Origin: an uncultured Collinsella sp.
GTDB taxonomy: Bacteria > Actinomycetota > Coriobacteriia > Coriobacteriales > Coriobacteriaceae
Assembly (NCBI GenBank): GCA_958421275.1
Contig: CATZLI010000002.1
Coordinates: forward strand, 62,001-126,000
Reading direction: 5' to 3'
DNA: 64,000 bases
Part shown: positions 8,866 through 16,364 of the stretch, piece after piece
Position numbering within the stretch: the stretch's first letter is position 1
Layout of the letters: every line of letters begins with the position of its first letter
Translations under genes and position numbers: made by a program
The notes under the pieces: generated by a model
The model's input: only the letters and a program-made list of their open reading frames with translations
Told to the model about the DNA's origin: nothing
Database searches by the model: none

Positions 8866-9312
8866 ATGAAGCAAATCGATACTGCTCAGCTCGACACCGC
8901 CGCCTGCCAAGCTCAGGCTGCCGAATACCACGCCCAAGGCTTCAACTGCGCACAGGCCGTCGCCTGCACGCTCGCACCTGCCGTCGGGCTCGACCCCCAG
9001 ACCGCCTTTACCCTCACCGAGGGCTTTGGCGCCGGCATGGGCGGCATGACCGAAACCTGCGGTGCCATCTCGGGCGCCGTGGCCATCATGGGCTTTGTGA
9101 TGAGCGACGGCATGGAAAACCCCAAGACCAAGGGCCAGACCTACAAGCTGTCGCGCGAAATCGCCAAGCGTTTTGGCGAGAAGAACACGACGACCGTCTG
9201 CGGCACGCTCAAGGGCATCGGATCGGACAAGGGTCCGCTCCGCAGCTGTCCCGGTTGCATCGACGATGCCGTCGAAATCGCCTGCGATGTGCTAAAGCAG
9301 CTCGCCGAGTAA
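8866..9312 (+). CDS. C_GCAxxG_C_C family putative redox/metal protein
   Basis: 148 residues with the cysteine pattern of the C_GCAxxG_C_C family. GFNCAQAVACTLAP (residues about 25-38) and TETCGAISGA (about 62) come first, then VCGTLKG, and SCPGCIDDAVEIAC near the end. Conserved cysteines suggest bound iron-sulfur or another metal, or a redox role; the biochemical function of the family is not established. The ATG at 8866 has AAGGAGA 5 nt upstream. The longer reading from 8758 adds a segment that crosses this ribosome site, so it was rejected. It is divergent from metY and could share control with it. Confidence 0.82.
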   Translation: MKQIDTAQLDTAACQAQAAEYHAQGFNCAQAVACTLAPAVGLDPQTAFTLTEGFGAGMGGMTETCGAISGAVAIMGFVMSDGMENPKTKGQTYKLSREIAKRFGEKNTTTVCGTLKGIGSDKGPLRSCPGCIDDAVEIACDVLKQLAE

Positions 9313-9325
9313 GCGGCAGCAACAG

Positions 9326-9377
9326 AAAAACGACGGCCGGCGCGCTTGGGATCCATCCAAAAGCACGCCGGCCGTCG
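9326..9377. terminator. Bidirectional terminator between convergent genes
   Basis: A 12-bp stem, CGACGGCCGGCG (9331-9342) with its complement (9366-9377), is flanked by A/T runs on both sides. It serves the C_GCAxxG_C_C gene and the YigZ gene. Confidence 0.75.
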
Positions 9378-9380
9378 CCG

Positions 9381-10019
9381 TTAAAACTCGGCAAATTCGG
9401 GAGCGCCGACCTCAATCTCCTCGCGCCCCGCCATAAGCTCGCGCATCTTAGCGCAAAACGGCTCCTGCTCCCCCGCTTTGAACACCAAATGAATCGTCAC
9501 GGTATCCGCGAAATCGGTATCCGAAACCTTGGCACCCGAATCCTGCGCCAAATGAAGCACTTGCTCATACTGCGGATAGGCCACATGCACGTCAACAGGC
9601 ACGACACTCGTCATCTCGACGATCTGCCCGGCCTCCTGAGCCGCGGCCACCGCCGTCTGCGTCGCCGCGGTATAGGCGCGCACCAAGCCACCGGGCCCTA
9701 ACAGCGTGCCACCAAAATAGCGCGTCACCACGCAGCAAACATTTTTGAGCCCCGCGCCGCGCAGCACCTCGAGCGTCGGCATACCGCTCGTGCGGCTCGG
9801 CTCACCATCATCGCTCTGGCGCTCGCGTCCATCGACTAAAATCCACGCGGGAACATTGTGCCGAGCGTCGTAATGACGCTTGCGAACCATCTCGATAAAG
9901 GCATTCGCCTCGTCCTCGGACTCAATATGGACCAGCTGGGCAATAAACCGGCTCTTGCGGTCCACAAACTCGCCCGAAGCCTCAATATTCGATTGCAGAG
10001 TAAAATAGCTGTCCAACAA
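9381..10019 (-). CDS. YigZ/IMPACT family protein
   Basis: 212 residues with the UPF0029/IMPACT N-terminal domain: KSRFIAQLVHIES, RHNVPAWILVDG, SDDGEPSRTSGMPTLEVL and TRYFGGTLLGPGGLVRAYT (residues about 20-130). A short C-terminal domain follows (DVHVAYPQYEQVLHLA). The DDGEP-GTAG-like and YFGG-LG-GGL signatures are diagnostic. Bacterial members are poorly characterised; a link to translation regulation is assumed from the eukaryotic IMPACT protein and is not shown here. The start at 10019 gives the standard N-terminus. The gene ends at a bidirectional terminator and lies downstream of rnpB. Confidence 0.88.
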   Translation of the reverse strand: MLDSYFTLQSNIEASGEFVDRKSRFIAQLVHIESEDEANAFIEMVRKRHYDARHNVPAWILVDGRERQSDDGEPSRTSGMPTLEVLRGAGLKNVCCVVTRYFGGTLLGPGGLVRAYTAATQTAVAAAQEAGQIVEMTSVVPVDVHVAYPQYEQVLHLAQDSGAKVSDTDFADTVTIHLVFKAGEQEPFCAKMRELMAGREEIEVGAPEFAEF

Positions 10020-10128
10020 AGCCCCTCAACAAAATAAAGCGCAGCAACAAACAGCCTCAATAATACGGCAAAGACAGCACCGTTGCCCTCGTCAACAAGA
10101 ACGGAAACGCCAATGATACCGTCACCAA

Positions 10129-10241
10129 CAGCGAGAACCCGTCAGCGCGAGCAAGGTGCCTTGAAAGACAAGGGCATTGACCTTATGGTCATGCCCGAAG
10201 GCTTGAAAGGCAGATTGCCGCGCTGACGGGTTCGCAGCGTC
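10129..10241. repeat. Structured intergenic element, copy 1
   Basis: About 113 nt that fold into one long interrupted hairpin. The outer stem is 10135-10149 with 10219-10233 (GAACCCGTCAGCGCG and its complement). Next come GCAA/TTGC and TGCCTT/AAGGCA stems, and a terminal hairpin GGGCAT-GACC/GGTC-ATGCCC with a TTAT loop. Internal loops contain GAAAGA and TTGA. A second copy lies at 13222-13333 with a different outer stem but the same loops. It sits between the 3' end of rnpB and yigZ. The sense strand is unknown and the element was not recognised as a known family. Confidence 0.75.
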
Positions 10242-10249
10242 AACATAGT

Positions 10250-10612
10250 TGCCGAGTGGGCCTATAAGCCGGGTTCTGTCGTGAACGGTCATTTATCTTG
10301 TCTGCACGTTACCATGCAGCTCCACGCACGCTACCCGAACGCGGACCGGGCCGGCCCATAGCGTTCCTATTCGCGCTTGCTCCGGATGGGGCTTGCCAAG
10401 CCGCCGTGTTACCACGACGCTGGTGGTCTCTTACACCACCGTTTCAGCTTTTCCCTTTACGCCTTGCGGCGCAGGTGGGAGTCTTCTTTTCTGCGGCGCT
10501 TTCCGTCGGATCACTCCGCCCGGCCGTTAGCCGGCATCCCGCCCTCTGGAGCCCGGACTTTCCTCACGCGTACTGCAAGCAGCACATCGCGCGACCGTCT
10601 GGCCCACTCAGC
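10250..10612 (-). ncRNA. rnpB: RNase P RNA
   Basis: The catalytic RNA that removes 5' leaders from pre-tRNAs. On the minus strand the 5' part contains the near-universal GAGGAAAGTCCGGGCTCC block (10545-10566), and the 3' part contains GACAGAACCCGGCTTATAGG (10262-10281). The ends pair as stem P1, TGAGTGGGCC with GGCCCACTC. ORFs drawn across this region on either strand are spurious. The exact ends are estimated from P1 pairing. The roughly 265 nt between rnpB and the rpsA terminator (10613-10875) show no gene, only a GC-rich hairpin at 10783-10803 (CCCGCCTC/GAGGCGGG). Confidence 0.95.
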
Positions 10613-10875
10613 AGTGCAAGAGTGTAACACACCGTTGCCGCAGGCAATGGCACAACGCAAACGCTCGACACGATAAACCAAGAACCGCCATGCGCTACAA
10701 TGGTCCTGTCGATGGGCAACGTCGTCAGTCGAGACGCGACCGCGCTCCGCACCCCTCCGTCTACTCGGTGTGTTCCCGCCTCCTCCCCGAGGCGGGATGT
10801 CGGCATTTTTCATGCACTGACAACCCAATAGCCTGTGGACAGCCCGGGCAGCATCGCGCACCTCAGCAGCAAATG

Positions 10876-10911
10876 CAAAAAAGGGACCCGTCCATTGCGG
10901 ACGGATCCCTT
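10876..10911 (-). terminator. Terminator after rpsA
   Basis: AAGGGATCCGTCC pairs with GGACGGGTCCCTT on the minus strand, with one mismatch and a 5-nt loop. A run of six Ts follows. Confidence 0.88.
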
Positions 10912-10935
10912 AAAACAAGTGGTCGTCAAACCGAT

Positions 10936-12102
10936 TTACTCGGCGTCGGTCTCCTCGTCCTTCTTCTCGGAAGGCAGCGGGGTAACCTCGATCTCGACGC
11001 CCAGAGTCTCAGCAGCAGACTTCATGGACAGGGAGATACGACGACGGTCGAGGTCGATCTCCATGACCTTGACCTGAACCTTGTCGCCCACGTGGGTGAC
11101 CTGAGAAGGCTGATCGACGTGCTTGTTGGCCATCTCGGAGATGTGGACCAGACCCTCGATGCCCTCGCCCAGGTCGACGAAAGCGCCGAACGGGACAAGC
11201 TTGGTCACAGTGCCCTCGACGATAGCGCCGACGGGATACTTCTTGACCAGTGCGCGCCACGGATCCTCGGTGGTCTGCTTGAGACCCAGGGAGATGCGCT
11301 CGCGGTTGAGGTCGACGTCGAGAACCTCGACCTCGACCTCCTGGCCGACCTTGACAACCTCGGAAGGATGGTTGACGTGGTTCCAGGAGAGCTCGGAGAT
11401 GTGGATGAGGCCGTCGATACCGCCGAGGTCGACAAAGGCGCCGAAGTCGACGATGGAGGAAACGGTGCCCTGGAGACGCATGCCAGACTTGAGCTTGGAC
11501 AGGATCTCGGAGCGCTCGGCCTTACGGGACTCCTCGAGCACGACGCGACGGGAGAGGACGACGTTGTTGCGGTTGCGGTCCATCTCGATGACGCGAGCCT
11601 CGATGCGGGTGCCCATGTAGGAGGTGAGGTCCTTGACACGACGGAGGTCGACGAGGGAAGCGGGCAGGAAGCCACGCAGGCCGATGTCGAGGATCAGGCC
11701 GCCCTTGACAACCTCGATAACCTCGCCCTCGACGTTCTCGCCGGAGTTGAACTTCTCCTCGATGCGGTTCCAAGCACGCTCGTACTCGGCACGCTTCTTG
11801 GACAGGACCAGACGACCGTCCTTGTCCTCCTTCTGGAGAACCAGAGCCTCGATGGGATCACCGAGTGCAACGATGTCTGCAGGGTTAGCGTCCTTGCGGA
11901 TGGACAGCTCGCGGACCGGGATAACGCCCTCGGACTTGAATCCGATGTCAACGAGCACCTCGTCATGCTCGATCTTAACGACAGTGCCGTTAACGAGATC
12001 GCCCTCATCAAAGTCGGTAATCGTACCGTCGATGAGGTTGTTCATCTCCTCCTCATTGACATCGTCAAGAGAGAAAATGGACGAGTTCTGAATCTCACTC
12101 AA
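10936..12102 (-). CDS. rpsA: 30S ribosomal protein S1
   Basis: 388 residues with four S1 RNA-binding repeats, at about 34-103, 120-187, 206-275 and 291-361. The last two are the most canonical (GTVSSIVDFGAFVDLGGIDGLIHISELS and the GAFVDLGEGIEGLVHISEM copy). Four repeats match actinobacterial S1 rather than the six of E. coli. S1 delivers mRNA to the 30S subunit. The C-terminus is acidic (SEKKDEETDAE). The start has AAAGGGG upstream. The gene is monocistronic, ending at a strong terminator before rnpB. Confidence 0.96.
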   Translation of the reverse strand: MSEIQNSSIFSLDDVNEEEMNNLIDGTITDFDEGDLVNGTVVKIEHDEVLVDIGFKSEGVIPVRELSIRKDANPADIVALGDPIEALVLQKEDKDGRLVLSKKRAEYERAWNRIEEKFNSGENVEGEVIEVVKGGLILDIGLRGFLPASLVDLRRVKDLTSYMGTRIEARVIEMDRNRNNVVLSRRVVLEESRKAERSEILSKLKSGMRLQGTVSSIVDFGAFVDLGGIDGLIHISELSWNHVNHPSEVVKVGQEVEVEVLDVDLNRERISLGLKQTTEDPWRALVKKYPVGAIVEGTVTKLVPFGAFVDLGEGIEGLVHISEMANKHVDQPSQVTHVGDKVQVKVMEIDLDRRRISLSMKSAAETLGVEIEVTPLPSEKKDEETDAE

Positions 12103-12417
12103 AGGTGGACCCCTTTCGAACTACGGGGCCCCGATTGCTAGGACCTACAGAAGGGTGCGACAAGCACACAACGTTTAGGAACACTCGGGAGCCGACAGAT
12201 ACTAATGTGACGCTTATGCAATCACGTTCGTATAGGTTACGGGGAAATGAGTTCGATTTCAAGCGTGAACTGCGATTTTTTACTCGTGTGGAGACTTTTT
12301 CGTAATCTTATGAACACACGTCTCCACAACTTGACGATAACCAGCCAGGCATTTGGCTTTGGGGTAAAGTATCCGGAGCCAACGATTCTGGAACGATTTA
12401 TCGAGAAAGGTGCCCGC
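12103..12417. other. Divergent intergenic region between rpsA and a HAD gene
   Basis: About 315 nt with no supportable gene. It should hold the rpsA promoter and leader (leftward) and the HAD promoter (rightward). An 8-bp inverted repeat GTGGAGAC/GTCTCCAC lies near 12287-12326 with a T-rich spacer. No clean -35/-10 pair was identified. Confidence 0.5.
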
Positions 12418-13176
12418 GTGCTCAAAGCAGTCGTTTTCGATATGGACGAAACGCTTCTCAGCATCAACCTCAACGCGTTCATCCTTCGCTATTTTAAGGA
12501 TGTCTCGTCGATGCTCGCGGATATCGGGCGCCGCAGCCGCGGTGGCACGATGGCACGCCTCGGCACCATCCTGGTCGACCTCAACGCCAATCGCCGCAGC
12601 GGCACGGACAACCGCACCAATCTTGAGTTTTACCAAGAAGAGGTCGAGCGCCGATGCGGGATCCGACTCTCCGATCCCCTCATCTACGAGGCGTTTACCT
12701 ACTATGACCGCGAAGTTCTTCCGTACAAGAACGACGATGTCATTAACGCCCACGCCATGCCGGGCGCACACGCCGCGCTCCAGGCCGTACAGGACGCAGG
12801 GCTGCGTTGTGCGCTCTTTACCAACCCCAGCTTTCCCCAGGGGGCCATCGAGTGCCGCATGGGTTGGGGCGACCTGGCCGACGCTCCCTTTGAGCTCGTC
12901 ACGCACATGGGAAACACCACCCGCTGCAAGCCCGATGCCACCTACTATCTAGAGCAGCTTCAGGTGATGGGGCTCGAGCCGCACGAGGTCCTTATGGTGG
13001 GCAACGATCCCAAGCGCGACTTCCCGTCCCCCGATTGCGGCATCCAAACCGCCTTTGTGGGCCAAGGCAAGCCCAGCCGAGCCACCTGGCGCGGAACCAT
13101 GGAAGACTTCGCCCGCGACTTTAACGCCGTAATCGAGGCCTTCTACGAGCACCAAGTAGCCCACGAACTGTCGTAG
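12418..13176 (+). CDS. HAD superfamily hydrolase
   Basis: 252 residues of the HAD phosphatase superfamily. Motif I is VVFDMDETLL at the very N-terminus, with both catalytic aspartates. The motif II Thr/Ser lies in CALFTNPSFPQ, and a late GNDPKRDFPSPDCGI supplies the motif IV acidic residues. The helical cap between motifs I and II makes it a C1-type member. A small phosphorylated metabolite is the likely substrate; identity unknown. The GTG at 12418 has AAAGG 7 nt upstream and places motif I at the usual distance from the start. The upstream extension in the same frame is low-complexity intergenic DNA. It converges with cyuA across a structured repeat. Confidence 0.8.
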   Translation: MLKAVVFDMDETLLSINLNAFILRYFKDVSSMLADIGRRSRGGTMARLGTILVDLNANRRSGTDNRTNLEFYQEEVERRCGIRLSDPLIYEAFTYYDREVLPYKNDDVINAHAMPGAHAALQAVQDAGLRCALFTNPSFPQGAIECRMGWGDLADAPFELVTHMGNTTRCKPDATYYLEQLQVMGLEPHEVLMVGNDPKRDFPSPDCGIQTAFVGQGKPSRATWRGTMEDFARDFNAVIEAFYEHQVAHELS

Positions 13177-13221
13177 GACCCCTCGCTCCAAACCAAATAT
13201 CGCCGCAGGTTGAGCACAAGT

Positions 13222-13333
13222 CAGCGAAAATGCCCCTAAGCGAGCAATGTGCCTTGAAAGAGGAGGGCATAGGCCTTCTGGCCATGCCCGACGATTGAAA
13301 GGCAGATTGCCGCTTAGGGGCGTTTGCAGCGTC
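13222..13333. repeat. Structured intergenic element, copy 2
   Basis: The second copy of the element seen at 10129-10241. The outer stem is 13228-13242 with 13311-13325 (core GCCCCTAAGCG and its complement), quite unlike the copy 1 stem. The internal part (GAGCAA-TGCCTTGAAAGA, then TTGAAAGGCAGATTGC) is nearly identical. The terminal hairpin reads GGGCAT-GGCC/GGCC-ATGCCC, a compensatory A-U to G-C change relative to copy 1. Both copies begin CAGCGA and end GCAGCGTC. It lies between the convergent HAD and cyuA genes. Confidence 0.75.
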
Positions 13334-13365
13334 GACTGGTTACGCGGTTTGGTAAAACCGCGTAA

Positions 13366-14685
13366 CTAGCACACCTGGGTTTTGCCGATCATGATGTTGA
13401 GGATCTCGACGTCGGTATCTTTCATACCCACACGGCCCACGTAGCCCATGCTGGCGATTGTCTGCTCAACGGTATCTTGGATCAGGCCCTCGCCGGCGCG
13501 GAAGCCGCGACCCTGCATGGCCATATCATGGCCCAGAATCGCCGCATCGACGGCAGCCGAGATCTTGGCGGCACAGCTCGCCTTGGCGCCGTCGCACACG
13601 ATGCCGCCCACGTTACCGAGCGTATTCGAGACCGTCGCGCCAATCTGCTCGCGCGTGCCACCGCACAGCCAGGTAATCGCAGCGCCGGCGCCGCACGCGG
13701 CGCAAATAGCACCGCAAAACGCCGAGAGCGCACCAATATAGCTCTTGATATGCACGGCGATAAGATCGGACAGCATCACGGCGCGCACCAGGCGCTCGTG
13801 GTCGCAACGCAGGTACTCGGCATACTCCATGACGGGCAATGCGCAGGTAATGCCCTGATTGCCCGAGCCGCACACAATGGCGACCGGCAGCGCGCAGCCG
13901 TTCATGCGGGCGTCGGACCCGGCGGCCGCACGGGCACGGGCACGGCAGGCGACGTCATCGGCACGAGCACCCAGCAGCGTGCGGCCCACCTCGGCGCCCC
14001 AAGCGTGCGCAAGGCCCTCGGCACTGATCGCGCCATTCAGCTCAATCTGACGCTCAACGGCAGCGCGGGCGTCCTCAATGTCGCCGTCCTCAATAAAGTC
14101 GATGATGGACTCAATCGACATGGGCGTGTCGGCCTTATCCGCCGCCCGCTCGGCCACCACACGCTCGGCGCAGGCGGCACACTCCCCCGCCGACTTGCCG
14201 CATACCGGAATACCGTCGAGCGTATGGCACGTGACATTGGTGTGATGATCGGTAATCTCGACGACCGCGGTATGGCCCCCGGCCGTGGCAGTCACCTTGA
14301 TGTAGAGGTTGGGCACACCCTCGACAAGCGACACATCGCAGTAGCCGGCGTCGGCGAGGAGCTCGGCCACGCGTGCACGGTCTTCATCGTTAACGCTCTC
14401 GAGCACCTCGAGAGCGCTCTTAGCGTCGCCACCCACGGCACCCAGCACGGCTGCCGCCTCAATACCGTGCATACCACCCGAGTTGGGCACGGTCACGCTC
14501 TTAACGTTCTTGATGATGTTGCCCGAGCAGGCAACGTCCATATGATCGGGCTCGCAACCGAGCGTCTGGCTCGCCAGTGCCGCTGCATAGGCAACGGCAA
14601 TGGGCTCGGTGCAGCCGAGCGCACAGACAAGCTCGCGGTTCAAAACATCGCAAAACGCGGCATCACGAAAGGAATCGGTAGGCAT
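13366..14685 (-). CDS. cyuA: L-cysteine desulfidase / serine dehydratase-like protein (CyuA, UPF0597)
   Basis: 439 residues of the CyuA/YhaM family. Members are oxygen-sensitive iron-sulfur enzymes that convert L-cysteine to pyruvate, ammonia and sulfide; some act on serine. Family motifs seen are ALGCTEPIAVAYA (about residue 25), CSGNIIKN, VPNSGGMHG, VCGSGNQGITCALPV and a C-terminal GIVCDGAKASCAAKI. Many cysteines are available for a cluster. The start at 14685 has TAGGAGA upstream. It stands alone, with the second structured repeat just beyond its stop. In a gut anaerobe it would support cysteine catabolism and sulfide release, alongside metY in the same window. Confidence 0.9.
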   Translation of the reverse strand: MPTDSFRDAAFCDVLNRELVCALGCTEPIAVAYAAALASQTLGCEPDHMDVACSGNIIKNVKSVTVPNSGGMHGIEAAAVLGAVGGDAKSALEVLESVNDEDRARVAELLADAGYCDVSLVEGVPNLYIKVTATAGGHTAVVEITDHHTNVTCHTLDGIPVCGKSAGECAACAERVVAERAADKADTPMSIESIIDFIEDGDIEDARAAVERQIELNGAISAEGLAHAWGAEVGRTLLGARADDVACRARARAAAGSDARMNGCALPVAIVCGSGNQGITCALPVMEYAEYLRCDHERLVRAVMLSDLIAVHIKSYIGALSAFCGAICAACGAGAAITWLCGGTREQIGATVSNTLGNVGGIVCDGAKASCAAKISAAVDAAILGHDMAMQGRGFRAGEGLIQDTVEQTIASMGYVGRVGMKDTDVEILNIMIGKTQVC

Positions 14686-14956
14686 AGGTATCTCCTACTT
14701 GTATAACGGACTGGGCTCTCGAAAATAATTAGTTCTTTTATTTGATAACAATGCATCAAAAACCGCAACCATGGTTCCGGCAGACGGCGCTCAAGCGCAA
14801 ACTGACGACATTCATTCACGAGAAGCCGGTCTTGTTGCATGCTAAAGCGTTTGACCAAAAAACGCCCGAGCGTTTACGCAAAAGTCGCGCTATCATGCAG
14901 TCGAACGCGGTAAAACCTTTAGCATTTGCGCCGCACAGACCAGAGAGGAACCACTC

Positions 14957-15424
14957 ATGAAGATTGGTATCGGCAACGACCACGCCGCCGTCGAGCTCAA
15001 GAACATCATCTCCGAGCACCTGAAGGAGCGCGGCTGCGAGGTCGTGAACTTTGGCACCGACACCTCCGAGAGCTTTGACTACCCCATCGCCGGCTACAAG
15101 GTGGGTAAGGCCGTTGCCAACGGCGACGTCGACCTGGGCATCCTCATCTGTGGCACCGGTGTCGGGATTAGCCTGGCTGCCAACAAGGTCGAGGGCGTAC
15201 GCGCCGTCGTGTGCTCCGAGCCCTTCAGCGCCAAGCTCTCCCGCATGCACAACAACACCAACGTGCTCGCCTTTGGTGCCCGTGTCGTGGGCTCCGAGCT
15301 CGCTAAGATGATCGTCGACGAGTGGCTCGACGCCGAGTTTGAGGGCGGCCGTCACGAGCGTCGCGTTAACCTCCTCAACGAGATCGATCACACGCGCGGC
15401 CTCAAGGTCGTCGACGAGGCCTAA
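14957..15424 (+). CDS. rpiB: Ribose-5-phosphate isomerase B
   Basis: 155 residues, the usual RpiB size. It interconverts ribose-5-phosphate and ribulose-5-phosphate in the non-oxidative pentose phosphate pathway. The GNDHAAVELKN N-terminus, DYPIAGYKVGKAV, the CGTGVGISLAANKV loop (about residues 67-80) and the HNNTNVLAFGARV segment are family-specific. AGAGGAA precedes the start. It is monocistronic, with a terminator at 15452-15487. Some RpiB/LacAB paralogues isomerise allose-6-phosphate or galactose-6-phosphate; the lack of sugar-specific neighbours favours RpiB. Confidence 0.93.
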   Translation: MKIGIGNDHAAVELKNIISEHLKERGCEVVNFGTDTSESFDYPIAGYKVGKAVANGDVDLGILICGTGVGISLAANKVEGVRAVVCSEPFSAKLSRMHNNTNVLAFGARVVGSELAKMIVDEWLDAEFEGGRHERRVNLLNEIDHTRGLKVVDEA

Positions 15425-15451
15425 ACCACTCAGTGCCACAAGCTAACAGCA

Positions 15452-15487
15452 GGGGCCCGCTCGGAACTCATGACCGAGCGGCCCCTT
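15452..15487 (+). terminator. Terminator after rpiB
   Basis: GGGGCCCGCTCGG pairs with CCGAGCGGCCCC across a short loop, followed by TTCAT. It converges with the ndk terminator. Confidence 0.7.
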
Positions 15488-15502
15488 CATAGATTTTGGA
15501 AT

Positions 15503-15536
15503 AAAAGGGCGCCGCGGATGGAGTTCCGCGGCGCCC
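15503..15536 (-). terminator. Terminator after ndk
   Basis: A perfect 12-bp stem GGGCGCCGCGGA/TCCGCGGCGCCC is followed on the minus strand by TTTTATT. Confidence 0.85.
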
Positions 15537-15574
15537 AAGCCACACGCTAACAGCTTTAAGGAGTCAAAGCTGGT

Positions 15575-15979
15575 TTAGCCAAAGAAGCGCTTGATCTCAA
15601 TCTCGGCGTTCTCCAGGCAGTCGGAGCCGTGGATCACGTTGGCGTTGACATCGACGGCAAAGTCGCCGCGGATGGTACCAGGAGCAGCGTCAAGCGGATT
15701 AGTAGCGCCCATGAGGGTGCGCATCTTAGCAACAGCGGAGAGACCGGAAACGACCATCTTGACGACCGGACCGCTCGTCATAAAGTCGCAGAGACCGCCA
15801 AAGAAGGGCTTGTCGGCCAGATGGGCGTAGTGCTCCTCGACGGTAGCGCGCTCGAGCGTGGTCATCTCCATGCGCTCGATGACAAGGCCGCTGCGCTCAA
15901 TGCGAGCAACGATCTCGCCGATCTTGCGGTCGCGCACGGCGTCGGGCTTAATCATGATGAAGGTCTTCTCGATAGCCAT
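15575..15979 (-). CDS. ndk: Nucleoside diphosphate kinase
   Basis: 134 residues. It transfers the gamma phosphate between nucleoside triphosphates and diphosphates. It begins EKTFIMIKPDAV. The catalytic histidine is in NVIHGSDCLENAE (about residue 115), and NPLDAAPGTIRGD is the nucleotide-binding Kpn-loop region. GAAAGGCT lies upstream of the start. It is monocistronic, with its own promoter and terminator. Confidence 0.97.
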   Translation of the reverse strand: MAIEKTFIMIKPDAVRDRKIGEIVARIERSGLVIERMEMTTLERATVEEHYAHLADKPFFGGLCDFMTSGPVVKMVVSGLSAVAKMRTLMGATNPLDAAPGTIRGDFAVDVNANVIHGSDCLENAEIEIKRFFG

Positions 15980-16043
15980 AAAAGTAGCCTTTCAAGTAGG
16001 TTCGCGCGTGCCCAAGTCCCATTCCGGCACCCGCCTGGACTGC

Positions 16044-16072
16044 ATCGTAACAGAGTTTTAGCTGCAGTTAAA
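16044..16072 (-). promoter_or_regulatory. Probable ndk promoter
   Basis: On the minus strand TTTAAC (16067-16072) and TACGAT (16044-16049) are separated by exactly 17 nt. They lie about 65 nt before the ndk start. Confidence 0.5.
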
Positions 16073-16280
16073 CAAAAAGCTGTTTATTGAAACGTTGCAA
16101 TTTATTAAAGCGCTCCATATGTGTCACTTCTGTTTCGAAGCCCGATTAGAGTACCATCCGACCGCCCATCAACCGCGCCGAACAGAGCAGGCGGTCGGTT
16201 GCCGCCCGCGAACGTATCCCCTTCACAACCTGCCCAAAGGTCCTACAGAAGTTCCCGACAAGCCCCTCCCCCATAGCAAC

Positions 16281-16312
16281 AAAATACGGGCTCCCACATC
16301 AGCAGGCGCCCG
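16281..16312 (-). terminator. Terminator after argH
   Basis: On the minus strand CGGGCGCC pairs with GGGAGCCCG, followed by TATTTTGTTG. Confidence 0.65.
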
Positions 16313-16364
16313 TAAAGCGAAAACGATTTATCAATAAATGGACAATACGTCTTCAGCCAAACCT

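Larger units (their letters stand above)
15980..16364. other. Intergenic region between ndk and argH
   Basis: About 385 nt with no gene that I can support. It contains the ndk promoter at its left end and the argH terminator at its right end (16281-16312). Between them is an inverted repeat ACCGCC/GGCGGT near 16160-16198. An 80-codon frame at 16095-16337 lacks a ribosome site and has no coding character. Confidence 0.5.

Noticed and set aside
10298..10861. Several frames across 10.3-10.9 kb on both strands
   Set aside because: The region is RNase P RNA and its upstream sequence; the conserved RNA blocks explain it.
16095..16337. 80-codon plus-strand frame between ndk and argH
   Set aside because: No ribosome site; it overlaps the argH terminator and lacks codon bias.
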